This document shows, piece after piece, positions 9,313 through 18,022 of a DNA stretch of 64,000 nt. Where the stretch lies: the NCBI RefSeq assembly GCF_004354365.1, contig NZ_SJCY01000004.1:1-64000 (forward strand), given 5' to 3'. How positions within the stretch are numbered: position 1 is the stretch's first letter; each line of letters opens with the position of its first letter. Origin of the DNA: Pedobacter changchengzhani. GTDB taxonomy: Bacteria; Bacteroidota; Bacteroidia; Sphingobacteriales; Sphingobacteriaceae. The notes beneath the pieces were generated by a model. It saw only the letters and a program-made list of their open reading frames with translations. It was not told where the DNA came from and did not search any database. A program made the translations under genes and the position numbers.

Positions 9313-10146
9313 TTAATTTACGCCAAATCTAAAAGTAACTACACCAGTTTGAGTTCTATTGTCATCACCTTCAGCTCTTTTTAATGAAGAACTCAATACA
9401 GCCTGAATACATTTATTCACCAATTTTGTATCCGTTGTTGTAGATCCTTTTAAATCTTGGGTTGCTTTAGTAATTTCGCCAGATCTATTAAAGTAAATGC
9501 GTATTGCAATTTTACCAGTTACTTGGCCATCATCTTTAGGTACGATCAGGTTTGCAAAGCGCCTAAATTCGATAGGTTTATTACCAAAACCACTACCACC
9601 TTCGCCATAATTATTGGCCAAAGGATCGCCATTTACCGAGCCTTGGTTACCTGGAGTTGTTCCTGTGCCATCACCTTGGCCTTGCCCGTTGTTTTTATTT
9701 CCTTTATATAACGCAGCTTGGTTTATCGTTTTTGTTGGTTTATCTTCTGATGTAGTTGTAGGCGTTGCATTGCTTACTTTTTTACTCTTGGTTGCAATAC
9801 TCAACGCTTCTTCCGTATTTTGAGTTTGAATATCTTTATCGCTTGTTTGAGCGGTGGTTTTTGTAACCACTTTTTCATCAGGCACAACTTTATCAGGTAA
9901 CTTATTATTTGCATTTGGCGCCATTGAAGGCTCTTCCACACTCGTATAATCATCGCCCATTCCTGTAATGGCAGTACCATAATTTACCACCATGCCGCCC
10001 ATACCTGGTTGTTCTGCAGGTTGAAAAGCTCCAATTACTAAGAAAAAGCTTATCAATAACAAAATACCCATTATACCAGTGGCTATTGCCACTGCTTTTG
10101 GATAATTATTTTCTTCTTGTTTAATATTGTCTAATTGATAATTCAT
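9313..10146 (-). CDS. TonB-family energy transducer
   Basis: 277 residues. A short cytoplasmic N terminus is followed by one membrane helix (about 17-41, AVAIATGIMGILLLISFFLVIGAF). Next comes a long, low-complexity Thr/Lys/Gly/Asn-rich periplasmic linker. The C-terminal domain of about 85 residues ends VVTFRFGVN and has the IAIRIYFNRSGEITKA strand pattern of TonB-type C-terminal domains. It would carry the proton-driven motion of ExbB-ExbD to an outer-membrane partner. Its start overlaps the exbD stop by one base (TAATG), so it is translationally coupled. The linker is Gly/Asn/Thr-rich rather than the classic Pro/Lys type. The cognate barrel may be the broken outer-membrane gene in the same operon. 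Confidence 0.82.
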   Translation of the reverse strand: MNYQLDNIKQEENNYPKAVAIATGIMGILLLISFFLVIGAFQPAEQPGMGGMVVNYGTAITGMGDDYTSVEEPSMAPNANNKLPDKVVPDEKVVTKTTAQTSDKDIQTQNTEEALSIATKSKKVSNATPTTTSEDKPTKTINQAALYKGNKNNGQGQGDGTGTTPGNQGSVNGDPLANNYGEGGSGFGNKPIEFRRFANLIVPKDDGQVTGKIAIRIYFNRSGEITKATQDLKGSTTTDTKLVNKCIQAVLSSSLKRAEGDDNRTQTGVVTFRFGVN

Positions 10147-10547
10147 TACTTTTTAGGCTCTACTGCCAAAACAAGCTTTAATTTTAAAGTATTGGCCACA
10201 TCGTATGCTTTCATAATATTTTCTGCCGGAACACTTTTGGCAACATACAAAATAATTGTTAAATCGGGGGCTGCCTTTTGATAAACTTCTATTGCAGTTT
10301 GTAAATCTTCAATATTTGTCATTTTCTTTTCGACATAATATTTTAAATTCTCATCTATGGCTACCGTAACGGCTTTTTTTGATGTTGACTGTTGACCACT
10401 GGATGACTGAGGTAGTAACAGTTTAACAACCTGGGGGTTAACCACTGCCGATGCCAGCAGAAAAAACAACATTAAAAAGAACATAATGTCGTTTAATGCT
10501 GATGTGTGCACTTCTACAGTGCCTTTTGTTCTTTTGCGTAGATTCAT
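10146..10547 (-). CDS. exbD: ExbD/TolR-type proton channel subunit
   Basis: 133 residues. Single N-terminal membrane helix (about 22-40) with the conserved acidic residue in ALNDIMFFLMLFFLL (Asp20) that takes part in proton flow, followed by a periplasmic alpha/beta domain ending KLKLVLAVEP. Basic N terminus (MNLRKRTKG) as in the family. It overlaps exbB upstream and the tonB-like gene downstream by one base each. Whether this set behaves like ExbBD (nutrient uptake) or TolQR (cell-division constriction) cannot be told from this protein alone. Confidence 0.88.
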   Translation of the reverse strand: MNLRKRTKGTVEVHTSALNDIMFFLMLFFLLASAVVNPQVVKLLLPQSSSGQQSTSKKAVTVAIDENLKYYVEKKMTNIEDLQTAIEVYQKAAPDLTIILYVAKSVPAENIMKAYDVANTLKLKLVLAVEPKK

Positions 10548-11251
10548 TATTTACTCGGTTCTTCTAACAAATCAATAAAATCAATGGCATCGGTTTCCAT
10601 TCTTAAAATAATTCTTTCTACCATCATATTTAAAATATGATAAAGAATGTAAGCAATAATACCAACGATTAATCCAGATGCAGAGGTTATCATTTTGGTA
10701 TATAATCCGCCTGAAATAGTCCCTATTTCGATAACGCCTTTAATTGATACTTGATGAAAAATAGCAATTACACCAATAATTGTACCCACGAAACCAAGCA
10801 TTGGCGCAATACCTGCCACAATACCCAAAACATTAATATTCTTCTCTAATTTAGAAACTTCTAGCTTGCCAACATTTTCAATTGCACCTTCTATATCTTT
10901 TATTGGTCGGCCAATTCGCTTTAAGCCTTTTTGTAGCATTCTAGAAAGTGGAGAATTATTATTCTTTAGTAGTGACATTGCGCCATCTAAGTTTCCAGAA
11001 TGGATGTAAGAACGTATTTGACCAATTAAATTTGATTCATCTTTTGTTGCCTTTTTAATAGTTAAATATCTTTCTACAAAAATAACTAATGCTAAAAATG
11101 CCAAAATAGCCAATGGAACCATTACCCATCCACCCATAAATAGCAAATCGATAAAGTGCAGTTCGGGAGTTGGTTTTGTTAAGGCTTGATTAACCGCGCT
11201 TGCAGTATCTTGTAATGCTTGTGTTGTGTCTTGAATTAATAAAGTGATCAT
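10547..11251 (-). CDS. exbB: ExbB/TolQ/MotA-type proton channel subunit
   Basis: 234 residues with three membrane helices: one near 38-60 (GGWVMVPLAILAFLALVIFV) and two in the C-terminal half, LGIVAGIAPMLGFVGTIIGVIAIF and MITSASGLIVGIIAYILYHIL. The GxxPMLGFVGTIIG helix is the family signature lining the ExbD pore. An N-terminal extension of about 35 residues (DTTQALQDTASAVNQALTK) precedes the first helix and is probably periplasmic. It starts right after the HU/SPOR gene stop. It forms the stator-like pentamer around ExbD. Confidence 0.9.
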   Translation of the reverse strand: MITLLIQDTTQALQDTASAVNQALTKPTPELHFIDLLFMGGWVMVPLAILAFLALVIFVERYLTIKKATKDESNLIGQIRSYIHSGNLDGAMSLLKNNNSPLSRMLQKGLKRIGRPIKDIEGAIENVGKLEVSKLEKNINVLGIVAGIAPMLGFVGTIIGVIAIFHQVSIKGVIEIGTISGGLYTKMITSASGLIVGIIAYILYHILNMMVERIILRMETDAIDFIDLLEEPSK

Positions 11252-12598
11252 TTATGGTTGCGTATTTATCTGTTTAATGTCTAATTCTTTTATTTTAACT
11301 TTTTTACTTAATGCTGGCCTGGCATCTAAAGCTTCCTGTTCTGTTTTAAATGAGGCAATACTCACTTTTTTATAAGGACCTTCCACAGGTACAATTTTAG
11401 CAGTGATGCCGTAGCCTTTCATTTGTTTAACAAACCTCTCGGCCATTTTTGTTGTTCTAAACGATGCGCCAATTACTTCAAAAGTTGTTTCCAATTTTTT
11501 GGAATTATTGGCTATTAATTTTGATGTATCTGCTTTGTTTGGTACCAAATTTACCTTTAAAATACTATCGGCTTTTGCAATCGAATCTTGTTTAATTTTG
11601 GTTGTATCTGGTATAATAACGGTACGATTAGGAATTATTGCAATACTAGGCTTTTCTTTTGTTGCACTATTAAATAATTCTGGCTTATACAAATAGGTTA
11701 AACCTGCAATGATTAGCAATACCAAAATTGCGATAAGAATTTTAGGCCAAATTGATTTAGGTTTTTCTTCTTCATTTGTAGTCAAAGGGTCGTTTCCGAA
11801 ACGGTTGGGATGCTCTTCATGCTGTTCTTTAATAAATTCTGGGACATCAGATGCAGGGAGCTCTTCTTGTTTATCTTCTTCTAAATTAACATAAGTTTTC
11901 GCTAATTCCTGCTCCGCCTCTGGCTGATGACCAAATTGGTTTGGATGCGCCTCATGTTGCTCCTTTATAAATTCTGGTGTTTCAATAATTGTTTCGGGGA
12001 TGGATTCGGCGTGGCTTAAAGTGTTTTTTAAATCATCTCTAACCTCATCTAAATCAACATTTTCAATTATTGGCTCAACTATTGGCGTAACGTTATTTAA
12101 TATTTCTGTTGATTCTTTGTCCTCCTCAACAATTATATTTTCATCTTCTACAGCGGATTCAGTATTGGCCATTTGATCAACTTCCTCTTGATGAATTTCT
12201 GGAAGAACTGGCAGTCCAAAAAATTCTGAACCATAATTTATCTTCTTAGCGGGTTCAAAACTCAATCCATCGGCCTCTGTATAAAATAGGCGACCAATAT
12301 TTGTAAGTACGGCTTCGTGTTCTAATTCTAATTTTTGATTGATTTCTTCAATAAATTGATCAACAAAATATTGAGCGCTATCTGCAGAAATATTCCTTTT
12401 TTCGGCGATGTAGCTAACTAGTATATCGGCGTTTTTTACTTCGGGTGTAAATTGCAAAGTAAAACTTGGTGGTACAAAAGACTTTTGTTCTTTGTCGTAT
12501 TTCCCAGCAAATTTCTTTTTATACAGTGTGCCTAAGCCGGTAATGCCAACTTCTTTGTTTTGCAACAAAATTTCCTCAAGGTATAAAATGATATCCAT
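11252..12598 (-). CDS. Membrane protein with two HU-like (CCDC81-type) domains and a periplasmic SPOR domain
   Basis: 448 residues. Residues 1-120 look like the paired CCDC81-like bacterial HU domains (MDIILYLEEILLQNKEVGITGLGTLYKKK...; then a second unit ...EAVLTNIGRLFYTEADGLSFEP). An acidic linker (about 135-280) holds two near-identical 16-residue motifs, PEFIKEQHEAHPNQFG at 208-223 and PEFIKEQHEEHPNRFG at 253-268. A membrane helix lies at about 284-304, then a Lys-rich tail and a SPOR domain at about 372-440 (TFEVIGASFRTTKMAERFVKQMK). SPOR domains bind glycan strands stripped of peptides at division sites; CCDC81-HU domains are thought to bind DNA or proteins. The predicted topology is HU domains in the cytoplasm and SPOR in the periplasm. 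It is the third gene of the operon and abuts exbB. The linker motif is unknown to me. Confidence 0.85.
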   Translation of the reverse strand: MDIILYLEEILLQNKEVGITGLGTLYKKKFAGKYDKEQKSFVPPSFTLQFTPEVKNADILVSYIAEKRNISADSAQYFVDQFIEEINQKLELEHEAVLTNIGRLFYTEADGLSFEPAKKINYGSEFFGLPVLPEIHQEEVDQMANTESAVEDENIIVEEDKESTEILNNVTPIVEPIIENVDLDEVRDDLKNTLSHAESIPETIIETPEFIKEQHEAHPNQFGHQPEAEQELAKTYVNLEEDKQEELPASDVPEFIKEQHEEHPNRFGNDPLTTNEEEKPKSIWPKILIAILVLLIIAGLTYLYKPELFNSATKEKPSIAIIPNRTVIIPDTTKIKQDSIAKADSILKVNLVPNKADTSKLIANNSKKLETTFEVIGASFRTTKMAERFVKQMKGYGITAKIVPVEGPYKKVSIASFKTEQEALDARPALSKKVKIKELDIKQINTQP

Positions 12599-12649
12599 GG
12601 CGGTAAAATTAGCGTTTTATTCTAAATCAACACAATATTAATTTTTTGC

Positions 12650-14344
12650 TTAGAATGAATAGGTTAGTCCTCCAAACATATTGAAACCATTTACTTGATA
12701 ATATAAATATTTGCTGTAGTTGGTGTTTAAAAGATTGTTTGCCTTTGCAAAAACCGAAAACTTATTGTTAATTCTATATTCGGCACCAATACCTAAATCT
12801 ACAAAACCCTTAACTGTTACAATAGATTCTATTGCTGTATTTGGCATTGTATATAAACCAGCTGGAACAGGCGCAGCTGTGTATATTTTAGCTTTTGTAT
12901 CATCTTGAATAACTACAGCGGCGTTAAAACTCAATTTTTTATTGTAAGTATATTAAAAGTTTGAGCTTACTTTTAATCCTGGTTTAAACCAACTATATGT
13001 TTCTTGTGATGTTTTATAATCATCAAGGTTTAGCTTACCAGTCCATTTTAATTCATCGCTAACTTGAACAGAAATTTCACCCTCAATTCCGGTTATTTTT
13101 GTTTTCCCGAAATCGTAAATCACATCGAACTTATTAAAATCAGTGAAGTTATTAACGAAAAGTGGCATATCTTCTATCTGTTTTACATAAAAACGAGCTT
13201 TATATCCAAAACCGGCACCACCTGTGCCTTTAATGCCAGCGCTGATAGTTAATTTTTCTACAGCGTTTTTAATGTTGATGTTTTGGTTAAGCCAAGGGTT
13301 TTCGTCGGTAAAGCTTTTTAACGAACTGCGATTTACATCACCTTTAACTTCTCCAAAAATTTGTAAATAATCAGGAATTAGCGTAAAATCTGCAGTAATT
13401 GCAGGGAAGATTCTAGCGCTTTTCGCTGCGCCAAACTCGTTTACAAAATTAAGACCTGCAGTTACCTTTACTCCTTCAAGCTGTAAGCGTATATAAGGGT
13501 TTAAACGTAAAATATTATTCCCCACACTGGTTAAGGCATCTTTAGTACTTCCAAACTCTGTTGATGCAGCTACACCTAAATTGAAAGAATTAATTCTTTT
13601 ATTTAAGTAGCCGTTTAAGGTGAAGTAACTTTCTTTGGCGCTAAATTTATCGGTCCACACGTATCCATTTGCTTTTAAAGCATAACTCAAAGCATCATCA
13701 CTTTCATGATAATTTTTAATCAATTCGCCTTCAGCTTCGAATAATGTTAAAGCTTGTTTTTCTGGATTGGTGTTAAATGTTGGTCGGGCATCATCAATAC
13801 CATAAAAATAGGTGCCATTCCGTTCGAAATTAATGCGTCCGCTTATTGTATTTTCATCTAAAATGCTTCTTCCGAAAACACTTAATTGCTGGTAACTGCT
13901 ATTTTGCTTGTTTAATTTCCCATTTTGACTAAAATGTTTGAAATATCCACCTGCTTGTAAACTTTCATCTTTACCTAAGTTAATGTACACTTCGCCTAAC
14001 AAGGTAGAAAGATTGCCAATACCACCTTTAACGTAATTGTTGATTAATTCTGTTTCCTTTTCGGCTGCTAATTGTTGAGCTTGGAGTTTTTGAATATCAC
14101 TATTTAGTTCTAATTTACGATCAGTAATGCTATAATTTAATTTTGCTTTGTAGATTTTTACATCGTTTAAGTTTGGACTACGACGTAATTTAACGGCTTC
14201 TGCTAAAATGGGTTTATACGGACGCACAACTTCAATTTCTTCTTTAACGGTAACATTCTCTTCTTTTTTATCTTGCGCATTTACTGTTGATAAGCCAGCA
14301 ACAAGCAAAAATAATGAGCTGTATAAATATTTAATCGACTTCAT
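12650..14344 (-). pseudogene. Outer-membrane beta-barrel protein, TonB-receptor-like, interrupted by one in-frame TAA
   Basis: The frame from 14344 encodes a signal peptide (MKSIKYLYSSLFLLVAGLSTVNAQ) and a short region VRPYKPILAEAVKLRRSPNL. Alternating barrel strands follow for 463 residues, until a TAA at 12953-12955. Reading on in the same frame, with no shift, gives about 100 more residues: YTYNKKLSFNAAVV..., then KFSVFAKANNLLNTNYSKYLYYQVNGFNMFGGLTYSF. That is a textbook C-terminal barrel ending with a terminal Phe, including the NNLLN turn common in TonB-dependent receptors. A single base change therefore separates the barrel from its last strands and insertion signal. It starts 4 nt after the TPR gene. 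Without the last strands it should not assemble. Readthrough or a sequencing error are alternatives. No N-terminal plug domain is evident. Confidence 0.8.
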
Positions 14345-14348
14345 AATT

Positions 14349-17300
14349 TTACTTCTTCTGGTTTAATTTTTCCAATTTTTGTTTTGCTGTCGCGATGATG
14401 TCGTCAGTTTTGTTTCCGTAATTATCGATAATGCTCAGCAATGTACTTTTTGCTTGTAGATTATCTTTTAGAGCAACATAGTTATCCGATAGTAGAATAA
14501 AAGATTTTGCTACCCAATAATCGTAAGATGGCATATTATTAATTAAATCGAAGCATGTTTTTTGTGATGTTTTGTAATCGCCTTTGGTGTACTCCAATAA
14601 TGCTAAATTATATTTAGCCTCTGCAGCGGCAATAGTTTTAGTAACCGAAACTACGTATCTAAACTCTTTAATGGCCGTGGTGGTATCACCTTTTAATAAA
14701 TATGCTTTACCAGCGAAAAGTCCTGAACTGTTTTTTTCTTCTTCTGATGCTTTTTCAGATTCTTTAGTGAGTTGGGCATATTTGAGCATGTCATCGGGCA
14801 TATTTAAAGCGGTGTAAGCTTTTAATAAATTGTTAATGGCATAGCTGTAGTTTGATTTATAATCGGTTGTAGTTTCTAACCTTTTTAAATAAACAACAGC
14901 CTCGTTATATTTCTTTTGGTTGAGAAAAAGTTGAGAAATGCTCAACAAAGAACGTTCAGTGTAATCGCTCGTCCAATCATTCAAAATAAATTCATAATCG
15001 GCAATTGCTTCGTCGGGTCTTTTCAGTTTTACTAAAGATTCTGCTCTAATAAACTTGCCTTCTTTTTCGTGTATTGGTTTAGGAAATTTATCGAAATAAG
15101 CATTAATCGCTAAAAAAGCAGCATTTGCATCGCCTTTTAAATAAAGGTTATTTGCTGCGCTAAAAACGATGTTATCTTGTTCGGCGTTGGTGTAATTTCC
15201 TAAAGGTGTAGTGCCCGCGTAGGTAATAAAACCATCGGCATCGCCCTTGTCTATATAAATATTTTTTATCGATTCTAAAGCTTGCTTAGCTTCATCGGCA
15301 CTAGGATAATCTCTAATTACTTTTTTAAATGATTCTAAAGCCGAATCGTCCTGATCTTGGTTGTACTGAACTAAGCCAATGGTAACTAAGGCTTTAGGTA
15401 CGTAACTGCTTCGAGGATATTTCGCAACCAAATCAACTAAGTCAGATTTAGATTTATCGAAATCGCCTTTGTTGAAATAAGTATAAGCGGTTTCGAAACC
15501 AGCATCATCTGCATAATTAGAATTTGGAAATTGCTTTAACAAACTCTGCATGGTGGCAATTTTGGTATCGTAATCTTTCTGCAAACCTTGTATCATTCCT
15601 TTTTGGAAAAGGGCATAATCCTCGGAAGTTGTTTTTCGTTTAATAATGGTATTGTAATTCGCTAAGGCATCGCCATAGTTTTTATTTACAAAATAAGAAT
15701 CGGCTAAGCGAATTGTGGCATCATCTACAGTTTTTTGATCTTTATCGTTGCCCGCTAAAAACTTCTCAAAGTAATTGGCTGCCTTGGTATATTTTTCATC
15801 TTCGAAAGCCGCATAAGCCAAAGCATAATTGGCAAAGTTGTAAATACCGGTTTTATCGGCACCGGGCATTTGCATAAACGATTCGAAAGTTTTAACGGCT
15901 TCGGCGTATTTGCGGAGTTCGTACATGGATTCCCCTTTCCAATAGGCCGATAACGCGCTAATTTCATTGTCTAAAGGATACTTCTCAGAACGCAAAAACA
16001 TTGATAACGCATTAGGAAACGCTCTTTCATTATAAAATTCCAATCCGCGGAAATAAGTAACCTTTTGATAAGCTTCTTGCGCCTCGGTGGTTTTATTGGG
16101 CATTGGTTCTAAAATATCAATAGCTGCTTGGTAGTTTTTAGTGGTTAATAATACCTCGGCCAGTAAAGTTTTAACTTCGTTTAACCTTTTAGAATTAGGA
16201 AAAGTTTTTAAGAAATTCTGCGTAGCATCGAGCGCCTGTTGATGAAATTCTAATTCGTAACTTAGTTTGGCATAGTTAAACCATGCTTCCTCTTGTATTC
16301 CTTTATCAAAAGTTAAGCGCGAGGCCCTGAAAAAAGCACCCTGAGCTTTAGCTTTATCGCCTAATTGTAAATACGTTTTACCCAAAGTATGCATTCCATT
16401 TTGCAGGTAAATATCGTCTGTATTTAATTTTTCTAAAACGGTAACGGCTTGGGTATATTTTTTATTTTGAAAAAGCGTATATCCATATTGGTAAATAAAA
16501 AGATTGTTCTTGCTTTCGCCTTTATCTTTAGCGTAAAACGCTGCGAAATATTTCTCGGCATTTTTAAAATCCGATTGCGCAAAATACGACGCTGCAACTA
16601 AACTTAACATTTCGGGTTCAAATTGCTGTTTTGTTTTGGCCATTGCAGGTATTGCGTATGCAATTACATCATCATAGTGTTCGTCCAAATAATACATTGA
16701 TGTAATGTAGTATGGATAACTGGCTTCATAAGTAGGGGAGCCTTTAAGCTTTTCGAAATTGGCAAGTGCCGTTTTATATTCGCGGTTTAAGTAATTGATA
16801 TAGGCGAAATAATATGTAGCGCTTTCTTGATAAGCACCTTTCTCTTTTTTTACCTGCTCAAATAAAGGCTCGGCTTTTTCAAAATTCTTTTGTTCGAAGT
16901 AAGAATAACCTTGCTTAAATTGGTATTCGTTACGTTGTTTGCCTGAAAGTGAAGACGGATCTGTTTTTTCGAACCATTCTAATGCTTTGGTGTAGTTTTT
17001 TTGATTAAAATAAGTTTTACCCACGTAAAAGTAAGCAAGCTTGGTATTCGGATTTAACGGATAATCGCGAATAAAATCTTGAAACAAACTCTCGGCATCA
17101 CTATTGGTTAGCTCTAAAGCGCAAACCGCAGCATAAAATTTTGCATTTTCCTTTAGTAAAGATAATTCTGCGTTACTTTCTGATTGCGTAGAAGGTTTGT
17201 TCGATTGCTTTTCTACTATTTTAAACTGCTCTGCAGTAGCGTTAAATTTCTCTTTATCTAGTAATTCTAATCCGGTTTGATAATTTTTATTGAGGTTTTG

Positions 17301-17375
17301 AACTGCGCTAACTTGAGCGTAAGTAACAAAACTTCCTGCTAAAAATAGCGGAATCAGTAAGTATCTTTTATGCAT
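14349..17375 (-). CDS. Large exported tetratricopeptide-repeat protein
   Basis: About 1008 residues. ATG17375 gives a good signal peptide (MHKRYLLIPLFLAGSFVTYAQ); a TTG three codons upstream is possible but less likely. The rest is almost all TPR-like helix pairs, with motifs such as KLAYFYVGKTYFNQKNYTKALEWFEK, FRGLEFYNERAFPNALSMFLRSE and AETAYTYFNKGDFDKSKSDLVDLVAKYPRSSYVPKA. Several resemble the YbgF/BamD-like repeats used in envelope scaffolds. It is the first gene of the operon leading to exbB-exbD-tonB. The likely role is a periplasmic or outer-membrane-facing scaffold for that complex, perhaps playing the part CpoB/YbgF plays beside Tol-Pal; this is inference from position and fold. Confidence 0.82.
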   Translation of the reverse strand: MHKRYLLIPLFLAGSFVTYAQVSAVQNLNKNYQTGLELLDKEKFNATAEQFKIVEKQSNKPSTQSESNAELSLLKENAKFYAAVCALELTNSDAESLFQDFIRDYPLNPNTKLAYFYVGKTYFNQKNYTKALEWFEKTDPSSLSGKQRNEYQFKQGYSYFEQKNFEKAEPLFEQVKKEKGAYQESATYYFAYINYLNREYKTALANFEKLKGSPTYEASYPYYITSMYYLDEHYDDVIAYAIPAMAKTKQQFEPEMLSLVAASYFAQSDFKNAEKYFAAFYAKDKGESKNNLFIYQYGYTLFQNKKYTQAVTVLEKLNTDDIYLQNGMHTLGKTYLQLGDKAKAQGAFFRASRLTFDKGIQEEAWFNYAKLSYELEFHQQALDATQNFLKTFPNSKRLNEVKTLLAEVLLTTKNYQAAIDILEPMPNKTTEAQEAYQKVTYFRGLEFYNERAFPNALSMFLRSEKYPLDNEISALSAYWKGESMYELRKYAEAVKTFESFMQMPGADKTGIYNFANYALAYAAFEDEKYTKAANYFEKFLAGNDKDQKTVDDATIRLADSYFVNKNYGDALANYNTIIKRKTTSEDYALFQKGMIQGLQKDYDTKIATMQSLLKQFPNSNYADDAGFETAYTYFNKGDFDKSKSDLVDLVAKYPRSSYVPKALVTIGLVQYNQDQDDSALESFKKVIRDYPSADEAKQALESIKNIYIDKGDADGFITYAGTTPLGNYTNAEQDNIVFSAANNLYLKGDANAAFLAINAYFDKFPKPIHEKEGKFIRAESLVKLKRPDEAIADYEFILNDWTSDYTERSLLSISQLFLNQKKYNEAVVYLKRLETTTDYKSNYSYAINNLLKAYTALNMPDDMLKYAQLTKESEKASEEEKNSSGLFAGKAYLLKGDTTTAIKEFRYVVSVTKTIAAAEAKYNLALLEYTKGDYKTSQKTCFDLINNMPSYDYWVAKSFILLSDNYVALKDNLQAKSTLLSIIDNYGNKTDDIIATAKQKLEKLNQKK

Positions 17376-17523
17376 TTGTTTCAAATATGGTTGCTACTAA
17401 ACTAAGGAATTTACTCCAATGTTATCAACATAAGTAATTAACAACTGTTGATAACACAAATTAACGGAAGTATCTTCAATTTGGTATAGTTTAAATGCCG
17501 AATGTGGAAAAAAGAGAGGGGGA

Positions 17524-17588
17524 TTGGTGAAATGATTGATTGTTGAGTTGTTTTTATTGTTAAATTGTTAAATTGTTTGATTGTTGGC
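17524..17588. repeat. Short-period AAATTGTT/GATTGTTG repeats
   Basis: Degenerate 7-8-nt units: GATTGTTGAGTTGTTT, then TTGTTAAATTGTTAAATTGTTTGATTGTTGG. Part of a 637-nt gene-free region between the TPR gene and pyrB. I see no gene in the remainder, 17589-17826. Confidence 0.6.
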
Positions 17589-17826
17589 GATAATTAAAAA
17601 GGCATAACAAGTCTATTTTTATATTGGCAGTAATTTAAACTATTAAAAAGTTAAGCGATGATGGTGTGCGCATGAATAATATTGCTGCCTTCGGTAATTG
17701 CTTTGTATGCTAAATAATAAAACCTTCCGTTAACAAACGGCGATTAAGGTTTGAAAATTGATGATATTTATGTTTTAGCTAATAACTTTCGACGCCAAAA
17801 CTAAAATTTTCTTGGTATCAAATAAT

Positions 17827-18016
17827 GGTTTTGGCACTTTTTAGGAACTTATCATTCAAAACTCATCATCAAATAGGGGTTTTGGCACTCGCTAAGAACT
17901 TATCACTCAACACTTATCACTCAACACTAAAAACGCATCATCAAATAGGGGTTTTGGCACTCGCTAAGAACTTATCATTCAACACTCATCACTCATCACT
18001 CAACACTCATCACTAA
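17827..18016. repeat. Tandem repeat array downstream of pyrB
   Basis: Three partial copies of a unit of about 55-72 bp that begins GGTTTTGGCACTCGCTAAGAAC and continues with TTATCA and several ACTCATC/CACTCAAC 7-mers, ending CATCAAATAGGG. Unit starts are near 17827, 17878 and 17949. Inside each unit are shorter 7-nt repeats (TCATCAC, TCAACAC). It lies just after the pyrB stop. The 63-codon open frame across it is a by-product of the repeat. Confidence 0.75.
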
Positions 18017-18022
18017 AAAAAA

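Noticed and set aside
17825..18016. A 63-codon open frame in the tandem repeat
   Set aside because: Its protein is only the translated repeat (VLALAKNLS..HHQIG); there is no start context or family.
17827..18016. Possible CRISPR array
   Set aside because: Units are adjacent and vary in length, with repeats inside them and no unique spacers; no cas genes are near.
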